Shown piece by piece: positions 28,701 through 36,657 of a stretch of DNA of 64,000 nucleotides. The position numbers and the translations under genes are program-made. Numbering within the stretch: position 1 is the first letter of the stretch; every line of letters begins with the position of its first letter. The notes under the pieces were generated by a model. It ran no database searches and had not been told where the DNA came from. It saw nothing but the letters and a program-made list of their open reading frames with translations. The DNA is from Paenibacillus monticola (lineage in GTDB: Bacteria > Bacillota > Bacilli > Paenibacillales > Paenibacillaceae), in assembly GCF_009664975.1 (NCBI RefSeq), contig NZ_WJXB01000002.1:868001-932000 (forward strand), written 5' to 3'.

Positions 28701-29091
28701 CAAGACCCTTGATATAGGTTTGTTGAAAAGCATTACTTAATTTATCTTTCATTGAATCAGGCGCATAATTACCCATATCTAAATTAAAGTCGGTTTCTTT
28801 CTTCAACGGAACTGTCTCACCGTTTGAATTAACATCACCTGGTGTTACTGTAGTTCCGCCCTCGTAGATAGCCACCCAATCACCTGAATCATTCTGTTCC
28901 CATACTACCTTAGGTTTTGCATCATCTTCACCCGTAACTTCAACTTTAAGAGTCTGCATGTTTACGGGTCCCTGTGGTGTAACCTCAATTCCTTCGGTAG
29001 GATAGCCATTAGAAAAATCAGCATTTGTAAAATCAGGAGTCAAAAAACAAAACAAAATAATTAAAGTTGCGACTACTAACCATTTTCCCAC
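25726..29091 (-). CDS. Large secreted protein with Big2-type Ig-like domain
   Basis: 1121 residues from GTG at 29091, with GGAGGGGGG in front. N-terminal signal sequence (WLVVATLIILFCFLTPDF). Residues about 215-310 form a bacterial Ig-like Big2 domain (LQVNETKNLQAQV ... VASVDQYGKVTAKAEGTAHITAKW). The remaining about 800 residues are beta-rich with many Tyr, Pro and Asp and no recognised catalytic motif; the style resembles Paenibacillus exoproteins of unknown function. It starts 12 bases after the stop of the SLH protein gene, so they form an operon and may be a complex, the SLH protein acting as wall anchor (inference). Codon use looks similar to neighbours. Sits within the type VII toxin island, between two toxin units. 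Confidence 0.75.
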   Translation of the reverse strand: MGKWLVVATLIILFCFLTPDFTNADFSNGYPTEGIEVTPQGPVNMQTLKVEVTGEDDAKPKVVWEQNDSGDWVAIYEGGTTVTPGDVNSNGETVPLKKETDFNLDMGNYAPDSMKDKLSNAFQQTYIKGLGIKDMNWAEPKITYEAVDDKPLFQEGSLNAFIKVRTGSSIPYTARNVYTPDGSPIKYKVQYYIPMKVEFSGYVIEKKQMRVLQNASLQVNETKNLQAQVRTMDVSMSAFTDNWYDVTVSPVNPSTLEGTTWSSDNSAVASVDQYGKVTAKAEGTAHITAKWKKGPYWLYGTATITVGGTGEGSGSGECTYTIDPPNKIAAPQTSFMVPDANGAILGNDTANGIHFDAPTGIPTSEHLYANAWGKNYLFEHTFANMAGKIRYSCSVDLTYPTKWEEEQLDLPGPNGTSIPQLPLPKTSSFDKTYTFELTPREYAYWQIEQLSVYQIDQARMKNYALPGGEVTLYPNNYDSPTVELANSTVVEDHVVPQETGTLSFTPEVVDGGDHEPGPGDVDDTAELKSLAETQTKDPEVQNDRLAFNGETIMDDTVAIKTGPIPGRIPDPQIIGDEVLYEGQLLINSGLLNRPNTISTGTIYYKMLAENVEGSGNREYPISPINSVTVHTPVVNYSLLPDDNRPFDQRMVPDMTRTVLILDRPFTVHFTESGQHLNIPGYGNRDYAKYTKNKRIQFPFGVFQEGQYYPEKTWIYIPVGTPSMTFTMPTWVNEGDYTIHTQSWAINAPLEGTDLCEVNLNGDLTNYCASESFNVGVVGRLFDFRIRDIGDFRFEKVFRTGVGTLEHSNAMYYAGGNDENGLPTALSGQTQWHLPIRKGSHPTEPLTVPHNGYSFLFDFRTIGNLWQPGEGIRIEPSFYFIPKTGGSPTPVDLYYDISGSNNKMIGVGSPKDKLSYTRTYRLADGFRNISGGELSTAASYEYNDILTEAERVKTPWLKFYKQFVKRKTKIATGYELEVLPYKSRTLVGPTDIPNEVNPITAVRSVQHWYGEYNLPIAPYILPKGTNIVALANQYGGALDGHEKEFMKGGYILVKFGIYTVKNGDVDTRILGYKAPIANMWAIEGQMTGDTDERGQTFSFSSGDIILFESDFSVRNDYQGQGR

Positions 29092-29103
29092 TATTCCCCC
29101 CTC

Positions 29104-30324
29104 CTAATTACTTTTAGCTCCAATGCCGAGTTCTGTGCCATCATCCGTAATTAGCCACCTACTATCTTCATCTACACTCAACCAAGAAAATTCTAACCAT
29201 AAGGTTACTCCGCTCTTCAAAAAGAAATCCTTTGGATAATTTCGGGGCATCGTTTTATAGCCAAATTTTTCATGTAAATTATTGTTAATAAAAAAACCAG
29301 AAAAACCATTCCGCATTCCAGAATAATAATCATCTAAATTAAAACCTTCCTTTTGAGGATAAATGGTAATTTCCCCAAATACTCTATAGGTACCTGGAAC
29401 ATGATATTTACTATCTTCACTCTTGTCTACAAATAATGGTGCATAAATCCCCTTAATGTTATTAACGTATTGTGTATCTACTACTATATAATTGTTTAAT
29501 ACAACACTTCCTGATTTGTTACGAAAAGTATATTTTTTCCCCACCACTCCATTGACGGAGGTATCATTTAGAGTTCTAAATGGACTAATCGTCTCCATAT
29601 TCGTCCGTTTGGTCCCAACTTCCCTCAATTCATTTAATCCAACAAAGCTGCTCGCCTGCTGCTGGCTAACGTCATCTAGGCGTAGCAGGATAGCCGAGGT
29701 TTCCGCCCGGGTCGCGTTTTGCGTTAGGCCGAATGATCCGTCGTGATAGCCGCTCATCAGCTTCGTCCCCAGTGAAATCGCAATATACGGAGATTGTGAC
29801 TGTGGAATGCCTGGTTTAAAGTATTCTTTTACCGGAAGCACCGTTGTAACCGTGTCCTGCAAGGCTTGCTTATACTCTGGATCGGCTGCCGCAAGTCCGG
29901 ACGCCATCCACTTGGCAATTTCCATACGTGTAATGGGTGTGCTTGGCTTAAATCCGTTCGGATAATCACTGACATTAATGTACCCTAGTGCAACCGCCCG
30001 GTTCACTTCAGTCTCACTCCAATGTCCCGCCAGATCCGGGAAATTTCCCGGTTGTGCTGTCTCAGGCTGTACCTTCGACGCCCTTGCCAGCAATGCCGCG
30101 AACTCTGCCCGGGTTACTGATCCATTCGGTTTGAATGTACCATCAGCATATCCTTTGAAGTACCCATTTTTCACTGCCGTATCGATAGCTGCTTTGGCCC
30201 AATGTCCTTTAATATCTGTAAATGTAACGATTGGCTCCGCTGCCGCCGCTGGATTAACCTGTATCACCAAACTAATGCACACCAGAGAAACAACGACCAG
30301 ACTGTTAAGTATTAATTTTTTCAT
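29104..30324 (-). CDS. S-layer homology (SLH) domain protein
   Basis: 406 residues with an excellent AGGAGGT site. Signal peptide 1-29 (LILNSLVVVSLVCISLVIQV then AAAA). Three N-terminal SLH domains: FTDIKGHWAKAAIDTAVKNG...TRAEFAAL (about 35-85), FPDLAGHWSETEVNRAVALG...TRMEIAKW (about 97-145) and a third more diverged (about 165-215, ATRAETSAILL). The C-terminal about 190 residues are unrecognised but end in a soluble domain with WLEFSWLSVDEDSRW. It is bound to the cell wall by its SLH part. It is translated just before the Big2 protein and may tether it. Confidence 0.85.
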   Translation of the reverse strand: MKKLILNSLVVVSLVCISLVIQVNPAAAAEPIVTFTDIKGHWAKAAIDTAVKNGYFKGYADGTFKPNGSVTRAEFAALLARASKVQPETAQPGNFPDLAGHWSETEVNRAVALGYINVSDYPNGFKPSTPITRMEIAKWMASGLAAADPEYKQALQDTVTTVLPVKEYFKPGIPQSQSPYIAISLGTKLMSGYHDGSFGLTQNATRAETSAILLRLDDVSQQQASSFVGLNELREVGTKRTNMETISPFRTLNDTSVNGVVGKKYTFRNKSGSVVLNNYIVVDTQYVNNIKGIYAPLFVDKSEDSKYHVPGTYRVFGEITIYPQKEGFNLDDYYSGMRNGFSGFFINNNLHEKFGYKTMPRNYPKDFFLKSGVTLWLEFSWLSVDEDSRWLITDDGTELGIGAKSN

Positions 30325-30402
30325 TATGTACCTCCTATTTTTCGGTTCATTTTAAATATACTTTGCTATGAATATTTCTTCTTCATCTAGTCGCATCTTC
30401 CA

Positions 30403-30625
30403 TCACTTCAATTCATGGAGGGTAGAGTTTTCAAACAAACTGGAGAATGCATCTATTGTCTTATGTTCACCTGGATCATCATTATAGTAGTTCGTAAAAA
30501 TACGTAGATCAGCATAACCCTGATTTCCGCAACATTGAAGTACTCATCAAAATAAGTTCACTCACTTCCTTGGATTGCCCCATTGAAAACTCAGTATATT
30601 TCTTTAGCTTTGTAAATAAATCCAC
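30403..30625 (-). pseudogene. Small frameshifted gene, unknown
   Basis: From a GTG at 30625 with a GGGGG site, the frame reads VDLFTKLKKYTEFSMGQ... to MLRKSG and stops. A one- or two-base shift near 30520 joins it to GNQGYADLRIFTNYYNDDP...LHELK, ending at 30403. The continuous product would be about 75 residues. It looks like a small helical then beta protein of immunity type. It occupies most of the 450-base gap between the SLH gene and the yezG-like gene; the rest of that gap shows nothing else. Confidence 0.4.
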
Positions 30626-30774
30626 TTAACATCCCCCTTATGACCATACAACTATTTTATTTATCAAATCTTGGTTTGAAATTTTTTTCAAAAGTTCTAC
30701 TTTGTTTTCCATACTTAATTTTGTTTGGTGAAAATTTCTTGAATATTCTCTTTAAATAAGATTTGAATTGGGAT

Positions 30775-31272
30775 TTAAATTGGATTATCAGGAAACTCTT
30801 CTAAGTATTGTTTTATTAATCTTTGTAGTCCAGTATCTTTTGGTATCTCGCTTAGATATTTGTACTTCCAAATGATAAGTTGATCACTAAAGCTATAATC
30901 AGTATCAAACCAATTTGTATAATCAAAGTGAACTTTTAATTCACCTGTTCTCTCTAAGATTAACGTGAAAGAGTACCATAATTCTTGATTCTCACTTTTA
31001 AATACCTCCCTCATTTCTTCCGCTATGGAAAATAGCTTTCTTTTATCTAATCTATATTTTTTTTCGTTAACCTGATATTTATTAGGAATTTCAAGACTGT
31101 ACTCATACTTTTCCTGGTTGGATGCAGGTTGATAGAAAAAATATGTACCTCCACCATCTTCAGAAACTTGAGCATAAAAGTAAAACTTCTCCCATAATTC
31201 TGGAATCATTTCATTAACCGTTTCAGCAATTTGTCGATATAAATCATTTAGTCTTTTCTCCAACAAACTCAA
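30775..31272 (-). CDS. yezG: YezG-family antitoxin (DUF600)
   Basis: 165 residues, cytoplasmic. Matches the YezG pattern known from Bacillus: LYRQIAETVNEMIPELWEKFYFYAQVSEDGG at the start, WYSFTLILERTGELKVHFDY in the middle, and IIWKYKYLSEIP near the end. In Bacillus subtilis YezG neutralises the nuclease tail of YeeF by direct binding. Here its ATG overlaps the TGA of a YeeF-like toxin gene by 4 bases, giving coupled translation and keeping immunity tied to toxin. The order toxin-immunity is the same as yeeF-yezG. Confidence 0.88.
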   Translation of the reverse strand: MSLLEKRLNDLYRQIAETVNEMIPELWEKFYFYAQVSEDGGGTYFFYQPASNQEKYEYSLEIPNKYQVNEKKYRLDKRKLFSIAEEMREVFKSENQELWYSFTLILERTGELKVHFDYTNWFDTDYSFSDQLIIWKYKYLSEIPKDTGLQRLIKQYLEEFPDNPI

Positions 31273-33434
31273 CCTCCTGATTGATTTTTAATTATTTTCT
31301 CGAAAATCCCTTTTCCTTCAATTTCATAAACTACTTCAAAAGAATCCGGTCGTATTGAATTTCCTGAATATAATGGTTCTATTCTGACAGATACTATTCT
31401 TGGTGGTATTTCTTTCAAAGCTTTTGCCCACTCCGTCTCCATTTTATACCATTGACCGCCTGAACGATTAATTCGACTATTTTGAGCAACAAGATTATCA
31501 ATATCTCCCGAACCATGAAACTGACTTCCTATCAAATGACCTCCATCATCCTCTGGTAATCTGTCCTCTCTACCAGCGGCTCTTTGCATTCCTAAATTTC
31601 TATCTGCTTCTTTAAGTATCAGATTATCTGCTTCCACGTCAACAATTCTTCCTAACTCATCCGTTTTGTATTTATATCCATCTTGAGTTATATATTGAAC
31701 ATTAGGTGCGAGTTCTTTTCTCCCATTTTTTCCTTTAGTAAATTGGTCGCCATAGTTTACTTCATCTATTTCTTTTATGTAATTGCCTGAAGTATCACCC
31801 GTCCCCTCAACCTTACCCGCTTTCACATCCCCAAGCCCGTCCATCTCATTGAGATAATGCTCCTGTACCGATGTCTTGGGCAGCGAATTCGTATCCGGCG
31901 TGATCTTTCCTACGTTGAAAGTGAAACCCTCCGGCGTACTTAAAAATGGGTTCAAATTAGGGAATCCAGTGAAGCGTTCGGAGTTCTGGAGGACTTTGGT
32001 GGCAAGCCCTTGCACCCCGTCGACCACTTTGCCTACCTTTCCGCTCTTCGTAATCGTGAGTCCTGGCACTAACAAGGAGGCGACCGACCCCAGCATCGCA
32101 GCCTTTTCCTCCGGGGTCCCCTCATCAAAGTTATGGTATACCGTCCGGGCTGCTTCGAGCAGTGCTTCCGGATGGTTCATCAAATAGGTGGCCTTATCCA
32201 CCATGTCCTGCGTCGTCTTCTGCGGATCTACCACAAAGTTGAACGCTAACTTTGCCGTATCCACTACACCCATAACCGTCTCTTCGATAATTGCTCCTAC
32301 AAATGCGCTCGTTACCGCATCCGCTTGCACGACCTTCTTCCGCCATTCGGTCATTCCATAGGTTTCTTCCAGCCATACATAGTATGCCAATGCCTGATTC
32401 GTTTCTTTGGGATCAGAAACATGCGTTTTAAAATAATTAAAGGTTATTTCATTCTCTTTGTTCTTCGCGGTAATCAGCGTCCCATCCGGTAGTTCCAGCG
32501 GCGGACCATTCAGCCGCTTCTCTGCCGCGATCTGTGCCGCAACGATCTTCCCAGCCTCCGCTAACTTAATCTCCAATCTTTTTCCGTCCAGTTGACTCTT
32601 TGCCCAGCCCCCCTGATCTCCTGATTCCATTGCCATTCGCAGCAGCAGCAGATACGACTCATCCTGCATCAGCGGTACGCTACTTGTCGTGATCGACGGA
32701 TCATAGTCACACGCCCTAACCGCTGGCTGCTTGTAATAGACACCTAGATCCTTCCCCGTCTGATACTGGACTTCGTCTATACCCATGGATTCCAGCTTCG
32801 CCCGTGCGTCTTCGGCCAGCTTGTGCATCGCGTCCATTTGCGTTTTATTTCCAAATGCCTCATACACCTCGTAGGCCGTCTGCGCCTTCGCGATCTGATC
32901 CCGCGCCTCGTAGATATCCTTAAGCTTGCTTTGCGCCGCTATACTGTCTATGGTTCCCAGACCGGATTTTTGAATAATATCCTGGAGCTTCTTGACCATA
33001 GGATCACTATTCAGCTCATCCCGGCCCAGCAGTGCGGCAATCGAGGAGATTAGATTCGTGGCCGCCTTCTGGACAAAGGGCGGAATCGTAATCCGCCCGG
33101 TTGCACTACCTCCCCCAAGCCTCCCGAACATACCGCCAAGAGCGCTGAACTGCTGAGCCAACTGATTCATCTGCCGTTTGTTCTCTTCCTGAACGCCTTG
33201 TACACCCTTTACGGCCAGACGAATGATATCTTCAAGCTCTTCAGCCTCCATCGTCAGTTCGTTGATCAGCACCTGCGCCTGCAGCAAGTTTTGGCCTAGT
33301 GGAATACCGCCCCAGTTGTTAGCCTGACCTTTAAACTGTAGGTATAGATGATTGGTATCTTGACTAAGTAACCCCATTTTCGTGCGCAAGCGCTCGACTT
33401 CATCTTCTTTGAATACTAGCTTCTTTACAGACAT
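31269..33434 (-). CDS. WXG/LXG-type polymorphic toxin with YeeF-like nuclease tail
   Basis: 721 residues from the ATG at 33434; I reject an upstream start because GGGGGAAGCAC precedes this ATG and the two paralogs begin at the same residue (MSVKKLVF). Residues 1 to about 275 are the shared export module. The C-terminal about 150 residues are a DNA/RNA non-specific endonuclease of the YeeF type (Endonuclea_NS_2): GGHLIGSQF with H633, then DIDNLVAQNSRINR and W-YKMETEW. Family knowledge: YeeF tails are DNases or RNases neutralised by YezG. The gene overlaps yezG. About 24 bases upstream of its start lies a group II intron tail, and the usual WXG100 partner gene is missing there. Confidence 0.85.
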   Translation of the reverse strand: MSVKKLVFKEDEVERLRTKMGLLSQDTNHLYLQFKGQANNWGGIPLGQNLLQAQVLINELTMEAEELEDIIRLAVKGVQGVQEENKRQMNQLAQQFSALGGMFGRLGGGSATGRITIPPFVQKAATNLISSIAALLGRDELNSDPMVKKLQDIIQKSGLGTIDSIAAQSKLKDIYEARDQIAKAQTAYEVYEAFGNKTQMDAMHKLAEDARAKLESMGIDEVQYQTGKDLGVYYKQPAVRACDYDPSITTSSVPLMQDESYLLLLRMAMESGDQGGWAKSQLDGKRLEIKLAEAGKIVAAQIAAEKRLNGPPLELPDGTLITAKNKENEITFNYFKTHVSDPKETNQALAYYVWLEETYGMTEWRKKVVQADAVTSAFVGAIIEETVMGVVDTAKLAFNFVVDPQKTTQDMVDKATYLMNHPEALLEAARTVYHNFDEGTPEEKAAMLGSVASLLVPGLTITKSGKVGKVVDGVQGLATKVLQNSERFTGFPNLNPFLSTPEGFTFNVGKITPDTNSLPKTSVQEHYLNEMDGLGDVKAGKVEGTGDTSGNYIKEIDEVNYGDQFTKGKNGRKELAPNVQYITQDGYKYKTDELGRIVDVEADNLILKEADRNLGMQRAAGREDRLPEDDGGHLIGSQFHGSGDIDNLVAQNSRINRSGGQWYKMETEWAKALKEIPPRIVSVRIEPLYSGNSIRPDSFEVVYEIEGKGIFEKIIKNQSGG

Positions 33435-33457
33435 GTGCTTCCCCCAGCTTGCATCTA

Positions 33458-33530
33458 AATCGAGTAGGAGGGGGCGACAAGCCCCGACCTCACACACCAC
33501 CGTATGTATCGTTCGGTATACGTCGGTTCA
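33458..33530 (-). mobile_element. 3' remnant of a group II intron (domains V-VI)
   Basis: On the minus strand the sequence GAACCGACGTATACCGAACG, then ATACATACGGTGGTGTG, forms a domain V hairpin with GAAC-type loop; it is followed by a domain VI hairpin (GGGGC...GCCCC) and the intron end CCTCCTACTCGAT. This is the usual 3' tail of bacterial group II introns. No intron-encoded reverse transcriptase is present, so only the tail remains. It ends about 24 bases before the YeeF-like toxin start. Confidence 0.75.
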
Positions 33531-33601
33531 TGAAATATTCCGCAAGAATACTCACCTTTTAGTTCAAGCAACCGGAGTCCTTAAAATGTAATTTCCCCAG
33601 C

Positions 33602-34582
33602 TTACCTGACCGCACAATCCTCAACAAAATACCCTTTCCGTGCAGCCTCCTCGGGATCAAACAGGCTTTCAATAACAACAGCCCCAGCTGGCACACAACT
33701 TTCCCCGTATGCAATATGTCTTCCTGCAGAATTCTTGGTTCCTACCAGAATCTTGCGCTTCATGACCGCACCGCTGCCTAATGAATAAGCATCCAGAAGC
33801 TCACCACCAGGGAGAGGATAACCTTGGATAAAAGCCATGATCCCCACATCCTGTATGGACTGCTCCTGCAGTCCGCGGGGTAAGGTGAACTGAACCGACA
33901 AATCCATACGTTTCACCAGTTCCAGATGCCTGTTAATTGCCGTTGCCAAATCTTTTTCAACTAGTGAAGTTATCGTACTCTGGCGCACCTCGTGAAATAG
34001 TTCTATGGAGGTTAAAGGGGAGAGACTAGTCTCTGCCGCCAGCGCTGCATACTCTCCCTCATAAAATTCATTGGAGCCTGTATCATATACCCGGGCGTTG
34101 TCATCCAAAGTGAAATAGAGCAGATTACCGTTCTGCAGCTTATAGTAGTAGGGACGCTCAGGCCAACTCGCCGGCTTAAGCTCTTTGCTTCCAGTAGTGC
34201 TTGCCGTATCATCCAGAGTAATCAAGGTGTAGCCGTTATAACCGAATAACACGAGTGCTGGCATATGCAGCTTCAAATTGTTCATTTCGTTCTGATTGTT
34301 CTCCAAGCCAAATTTCATAGCCAGATTACTGTAGAACACATTCAATACATCCTGATCCAGCTGCAGCTGACGTTCTCGTCCATAATGCACTGCTGTTGTA
34401 GTCGGCTGCATTTCCAGTCGCGACATATAGTCTCCAGCATCATCCACTGCGGCCTGAAAATCATCCGAATACCGTTTATAAAGGTCTTGATTAAAGATAC
34501 GTTGGTCTTCTCTAGTATCATTGATAAGAACGAGCGGAATCGCGAGTATCAGAAAAATGAGTAATACACTAAGGGGCTTCAC
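33602..34582 (-). CDS. Membrane-anchored protein of the T7SS/Tad-like operon, unknown
   Basis: 326 residues from GTG at 34582, overlapping the upstream gene by 14 bases. One N-terminal hydrophobic helix (PLSVLLIFLILAIPLVLI), then a short charged segment and a large extracytoplasmic domain. The helix-first architecture and position at the end of the operon resemble TadE/TadG-type pseudopilins, though I see no family signature. It contains two cysteines late (ESCVPAGA and VEDCAVR), which may form a disulfide. Last gene of the run before the intron tail; likely a surface subunit or assembly factor (inference). Confidence 0.6.
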   Translation of the reverse strand: MKPLSVLLIFLILAIPLVLINDTREDQRIFNQDLYKRYSDDFQAAVDDAGDYMSRLEMQPTTTAVHYGRERQLQLDQDVLNVFYSNLAMKFGLENNQNEMNNLKLHMPALVLFGYNGYTLITLDDTASTTGSKELKPASWPERPYYYKLQNGNLLYFTLDDNARVYDTGSNEFYEGEYAALAAETSLSPLTSIELFHEVRQSTITSLVEKDLATAINRHLELVKRMDLSVQFTLPRGLQEQSIQDVGIMAFIQGYPLPGGELLDAYSLGSGAVMKRKILVGTKNSAGRHIAYGESCVPAGAVVIESLFDPEEAARKGYFVEDCAVR

Positions 34583-35114
34583 TTCGCACCATTCCCCCGT
34601 ATTTCAAATTGACCGGAATTAGCTCACTGTGAAAAAGAAACGAACGCATTCGTGAAGCAAGGGTCGTGCCTTCGGATTCAAGCCGGACATTAAATAAATC
34701 ACCCACATGCATGGTGAATCGTCTGCCAGGATTATCCTCAGATAGTGTGGAATTTGGATACAACACATCCAAAATATCCTTACTGAAGTAGCCGTCATAC
34801 CTGACACTGAAACTGTCCTGGAATGTCGAGTAATCATCAGGATTTATATATAATGGCTGTAATTCCTTCTTGTAGTACTCCATCTGTACATCGAAAACGC
34901 CGTATGAGGCATCCAGTGAGTGCAAAAACAACCTATAGTCGTTCACATCCACATATCCTTTAGCACGAACCGTATCCACGAACTCTACCACTGCTGCGTT
35001 AGCCGCGAGCTTGGTGTTTCTCTCCACGACTTCAGATTGACGGTATGCGGGATACACCCCGAAAGCGAATACCAATAAAATAACGACGATTACCCCTTTC
35101 AGTGCATCTGCCAT
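34569..35114 (-). CDS. TadE-like single-helix membrane protein
   Basis: 181 residues. N-terminal helix (LKGVIVVILLVFAFGVYPAYRQ, about 5-26) directly after a five-residue start, then ERNTKLAANAAVVEFVDTVRAKGYVD, a long amphipathic extension of the helix. This is the shape of TadE-type pseudopilins or FlpE-like proteins. The rest is a soluble outer domain. It overlaps the next gene by 14 bases and follows the 120-residue gene by 18 bases. A similar architecture recurs in five more proteins of this operon. Function as a pilus-like component is inferred. Confidence 0.55.
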   Translation of the reverse strand: MADALKGVIVVILLVFAFGVYPAYRQSEVVERNTKLAANAAVVEFVDTVRAKGYVDVNDYRLFLHSLDASYGVFDVQMEYYKKELQPLYINPDDYSTFQDSFSVRYDGYFSKDILDVLYPNSTLSEDNPGRRFTMHVGDLFNVRLESEGTTLASRMRSFLFHSELIPVNLKYGGMVRSEAP

Positions 35115-35132
35115 ACGACGGGTCCTCCTTTC

Positions 35133-35495
35133 TTAGCGGGTGGCAAAGATTTTCGTAATCATCTCATCTGTTCGCGTGATGCTTAACTGATAAGCACCAC
35201 CAGGAACTCCGCGCAAATCCACTGCTGTAAGATCTGTTTCCATATTAATCACAATGCCATCAATATATAAAATATAGTCTCCCTCCAGTGCCGAAGGGAT
35301 CATACCGATCACTTGTTCACCATTGACTTTCTTCAAATCGCCTGTGCCTGTATAAGGCGCCGATGCAACTGTAGGTTGCACCGGCTGCCGTGCTTGAACA
35401 GCGTTTTCCCCTTCCAGCCGCAGAAACGTAAAGCCGCCTATAGCGAACAATATCCAGGCAAAGAGAGTTAGTAGAAACTGAGTGCTAGTTCTCAT
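35133..35495 (-). CDS. Small single-helix membrane protein of the operon
   Basis: 120 residues. Hydrophobic helix at 7-25 (FLLTLFAWILFAIGGFTFL), a proline-rich stretch, then a domain with VNGEQVIGMIPSALEGDYILYIDG. The VxGxxVI pattern is shared with the three pilin-like proteins next to it (VSGQDVINA, VSGSQILTA). The ATG overlaps the stop of the preceding gene by 4 bases, so they are co-translated. Likely displayed outside the membrane; unrecognised family. Confidence 0.55.
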   Translation of the reverse strand: MRTSTQFLLTLFAWILFAIGGFTFLRLEGENAVQARQPVQPTVASAPYTGTGDLKKVNGEQVIGMIPSALEGDYILYIDGIVINMETDLTAVDLRGVPGGAYQLSITRTDEMITKIFATR

Positions 35496-36037
35496 TTAGT
35501 AGCCTTGTTCTGGTCGAATTCAATGATTCGAACTTCGCCGTTCTTGTCCCTGATGACTGTAGACTTAAAAATCGAAAGAGTATTCACATTGAAATTTCCG
35601 ATATTCGTACTCTTGATTTCACTCTGGTCCAGCATTTCCGATACACTATGAGCTTCTGCAGAACCATTTTTCACACTATAATTAATTGGTTCTGCTGCTG
35701 TTTCCCCGTTCTGTGGTATAGCCAGCTTATAGTAAGTACTATAAGCATTCTCAGCGTAAAATCCTGCTTTGTTTACACCTGTCTTAATAATTATTGTGAA
35801 TTGTGGTCTCCCTCTATAACGCATCGCCGCATTAATCACATCCTGACCGGATACATTCTTATTATCATAGCTGTTGAACTCCGCTTGATTAATCATCTGA
35901 GTCTGGGCAAGAGTCTGCTCCTGGGCACGGATAAAGTAGTTATTGATGATTAGATAAATGCTAACTCCAGCAGCAATAATAAGAATGGTGACAATAATGC
36001 CAATCACCCACTTTAAACCAGTCGAAATATTCTCCAT
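35492..36037 (-). CDS. Pilin-like protein, copy 2 of a tandem pair
   Basis: 181 residues. The first about 80 residues are almost identical to those of the next gene upstream (MENISTGLKWVIGIIVTILI ... FIRAQEQTLAQTQMINQAEFNSYD), with one hydrophobic helix at 8-30. The C-terminal about 100 residues then diverge. No GFTLIE-type prepilin peptidase site and no peptidase gene are visible. Single helix plus amphipathic extension resembles Flp/TadE-type subunits. AGGGTGAG site. The pair looks like a tandem duplication with a diversified display domain. Confidence 0.6.
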   Translation of the reverse strand: MENISTGLKWVIGIIVTILIIAAGVSIYLIINNYFIRAQEQTLAQTQMINQAEFNSYDNKNVSGQDVINAAMRYRGRPQFTIIIKTGVNKAGFYAENAYSTYYKLAIPQNGETAAEPINYSVKNGSAEAHSVSEMLDQSEIKSTNIGNFNVNTLSIFKSTVIRDKNGEVRIIEFDQNKATK

Positions 36038-36104
36038 GTATTTCTCACCCTGTTCTCCTTTTTAAAGGTATTATGCAAAAGACAGAAACTACTATCAATT
36101 ATTA

Positions 36105-36599
36105 CTATTGTTTAAATACAATCAATCTAACCTCATCATTCTGATCTTTATAAATCTTGGCTTTGAAAACACCTAGAGTGTTGACATTAAAATCGTCAGA
36201 ATCCGTTATATCCAGCATTTCAGAAACACTCTTAACTTCCTCTTCACCTATTGATGTCAAATCCACGAACCCAGTAGTTGGAACTTTATATTTAGCTCCA
36301 TACGTATTCTCCGCATAAAATCCTCGAGTCTCATTTTCCCCTGTATAAATCTTAATCGCGAACTGCGGACGCCCTTTATACCGCATCGCCGCATTGATAA
36401 CATCTTGGCCGGAGACATCCTTATTATCGTAGCTGTTAAACTCCGCTTGATTAATCATCTGCGTCTGGGCCAGAGTCTGCTCCTGAGCACGGATGAAGTA
36501 GTTGTTGATGACCAAATAAATACTTACACCTGCGGCGATAATCAGGATGGTAACAATGATGCCGATAACCCATTTAAGTCCAGTCGAGATATTCTCCAT
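36105..36599 (-). CDS. Pilin-like protein, copy 1 of a tandem pair
   Basis: 164 residues; N-terminal 80 residues match the adjacent downstream gene almost residue for residue, including SGQDVINAAMRYKGRPQF. Single helix at 8-30. The outer domain holds YTGENETRGFYAENTYGAKYKV and ends with LIVFKQ. GGAGGAAAC site before the ATG. A subunit or export substrate adapter of the Tad-like machine, by inference from architecture and position. Confidence 0.6.
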   Translation of the reverse strand: MENISTGLKWVIGIIVTILIIAAGVSIYLVINNYFIRAQEQTLAQTQMINQAEFNSYDNKDVSGQDVINAAMRYKGRPQFAIKIYTGENETRGFYAENTYGAKYKVPTTGFVDLTSIGEEEVKSVSEMLDITDSDDFNVNTLGVFKAKIYKDQNDEVRLIVFKQ

Positions 36600-36657
36600 G
36601 ATGTTTCCTCCTCACTTTATTTGAAGCTTATTCATATTCTATTGACCTTGACGTCCG

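Noticed and set aside
31269..33500. Upstream start for the YeeF-like toxin at 33500
   Set aside because: The extra 22 residues are translated from the group II intron tail and are absent from paralogs.
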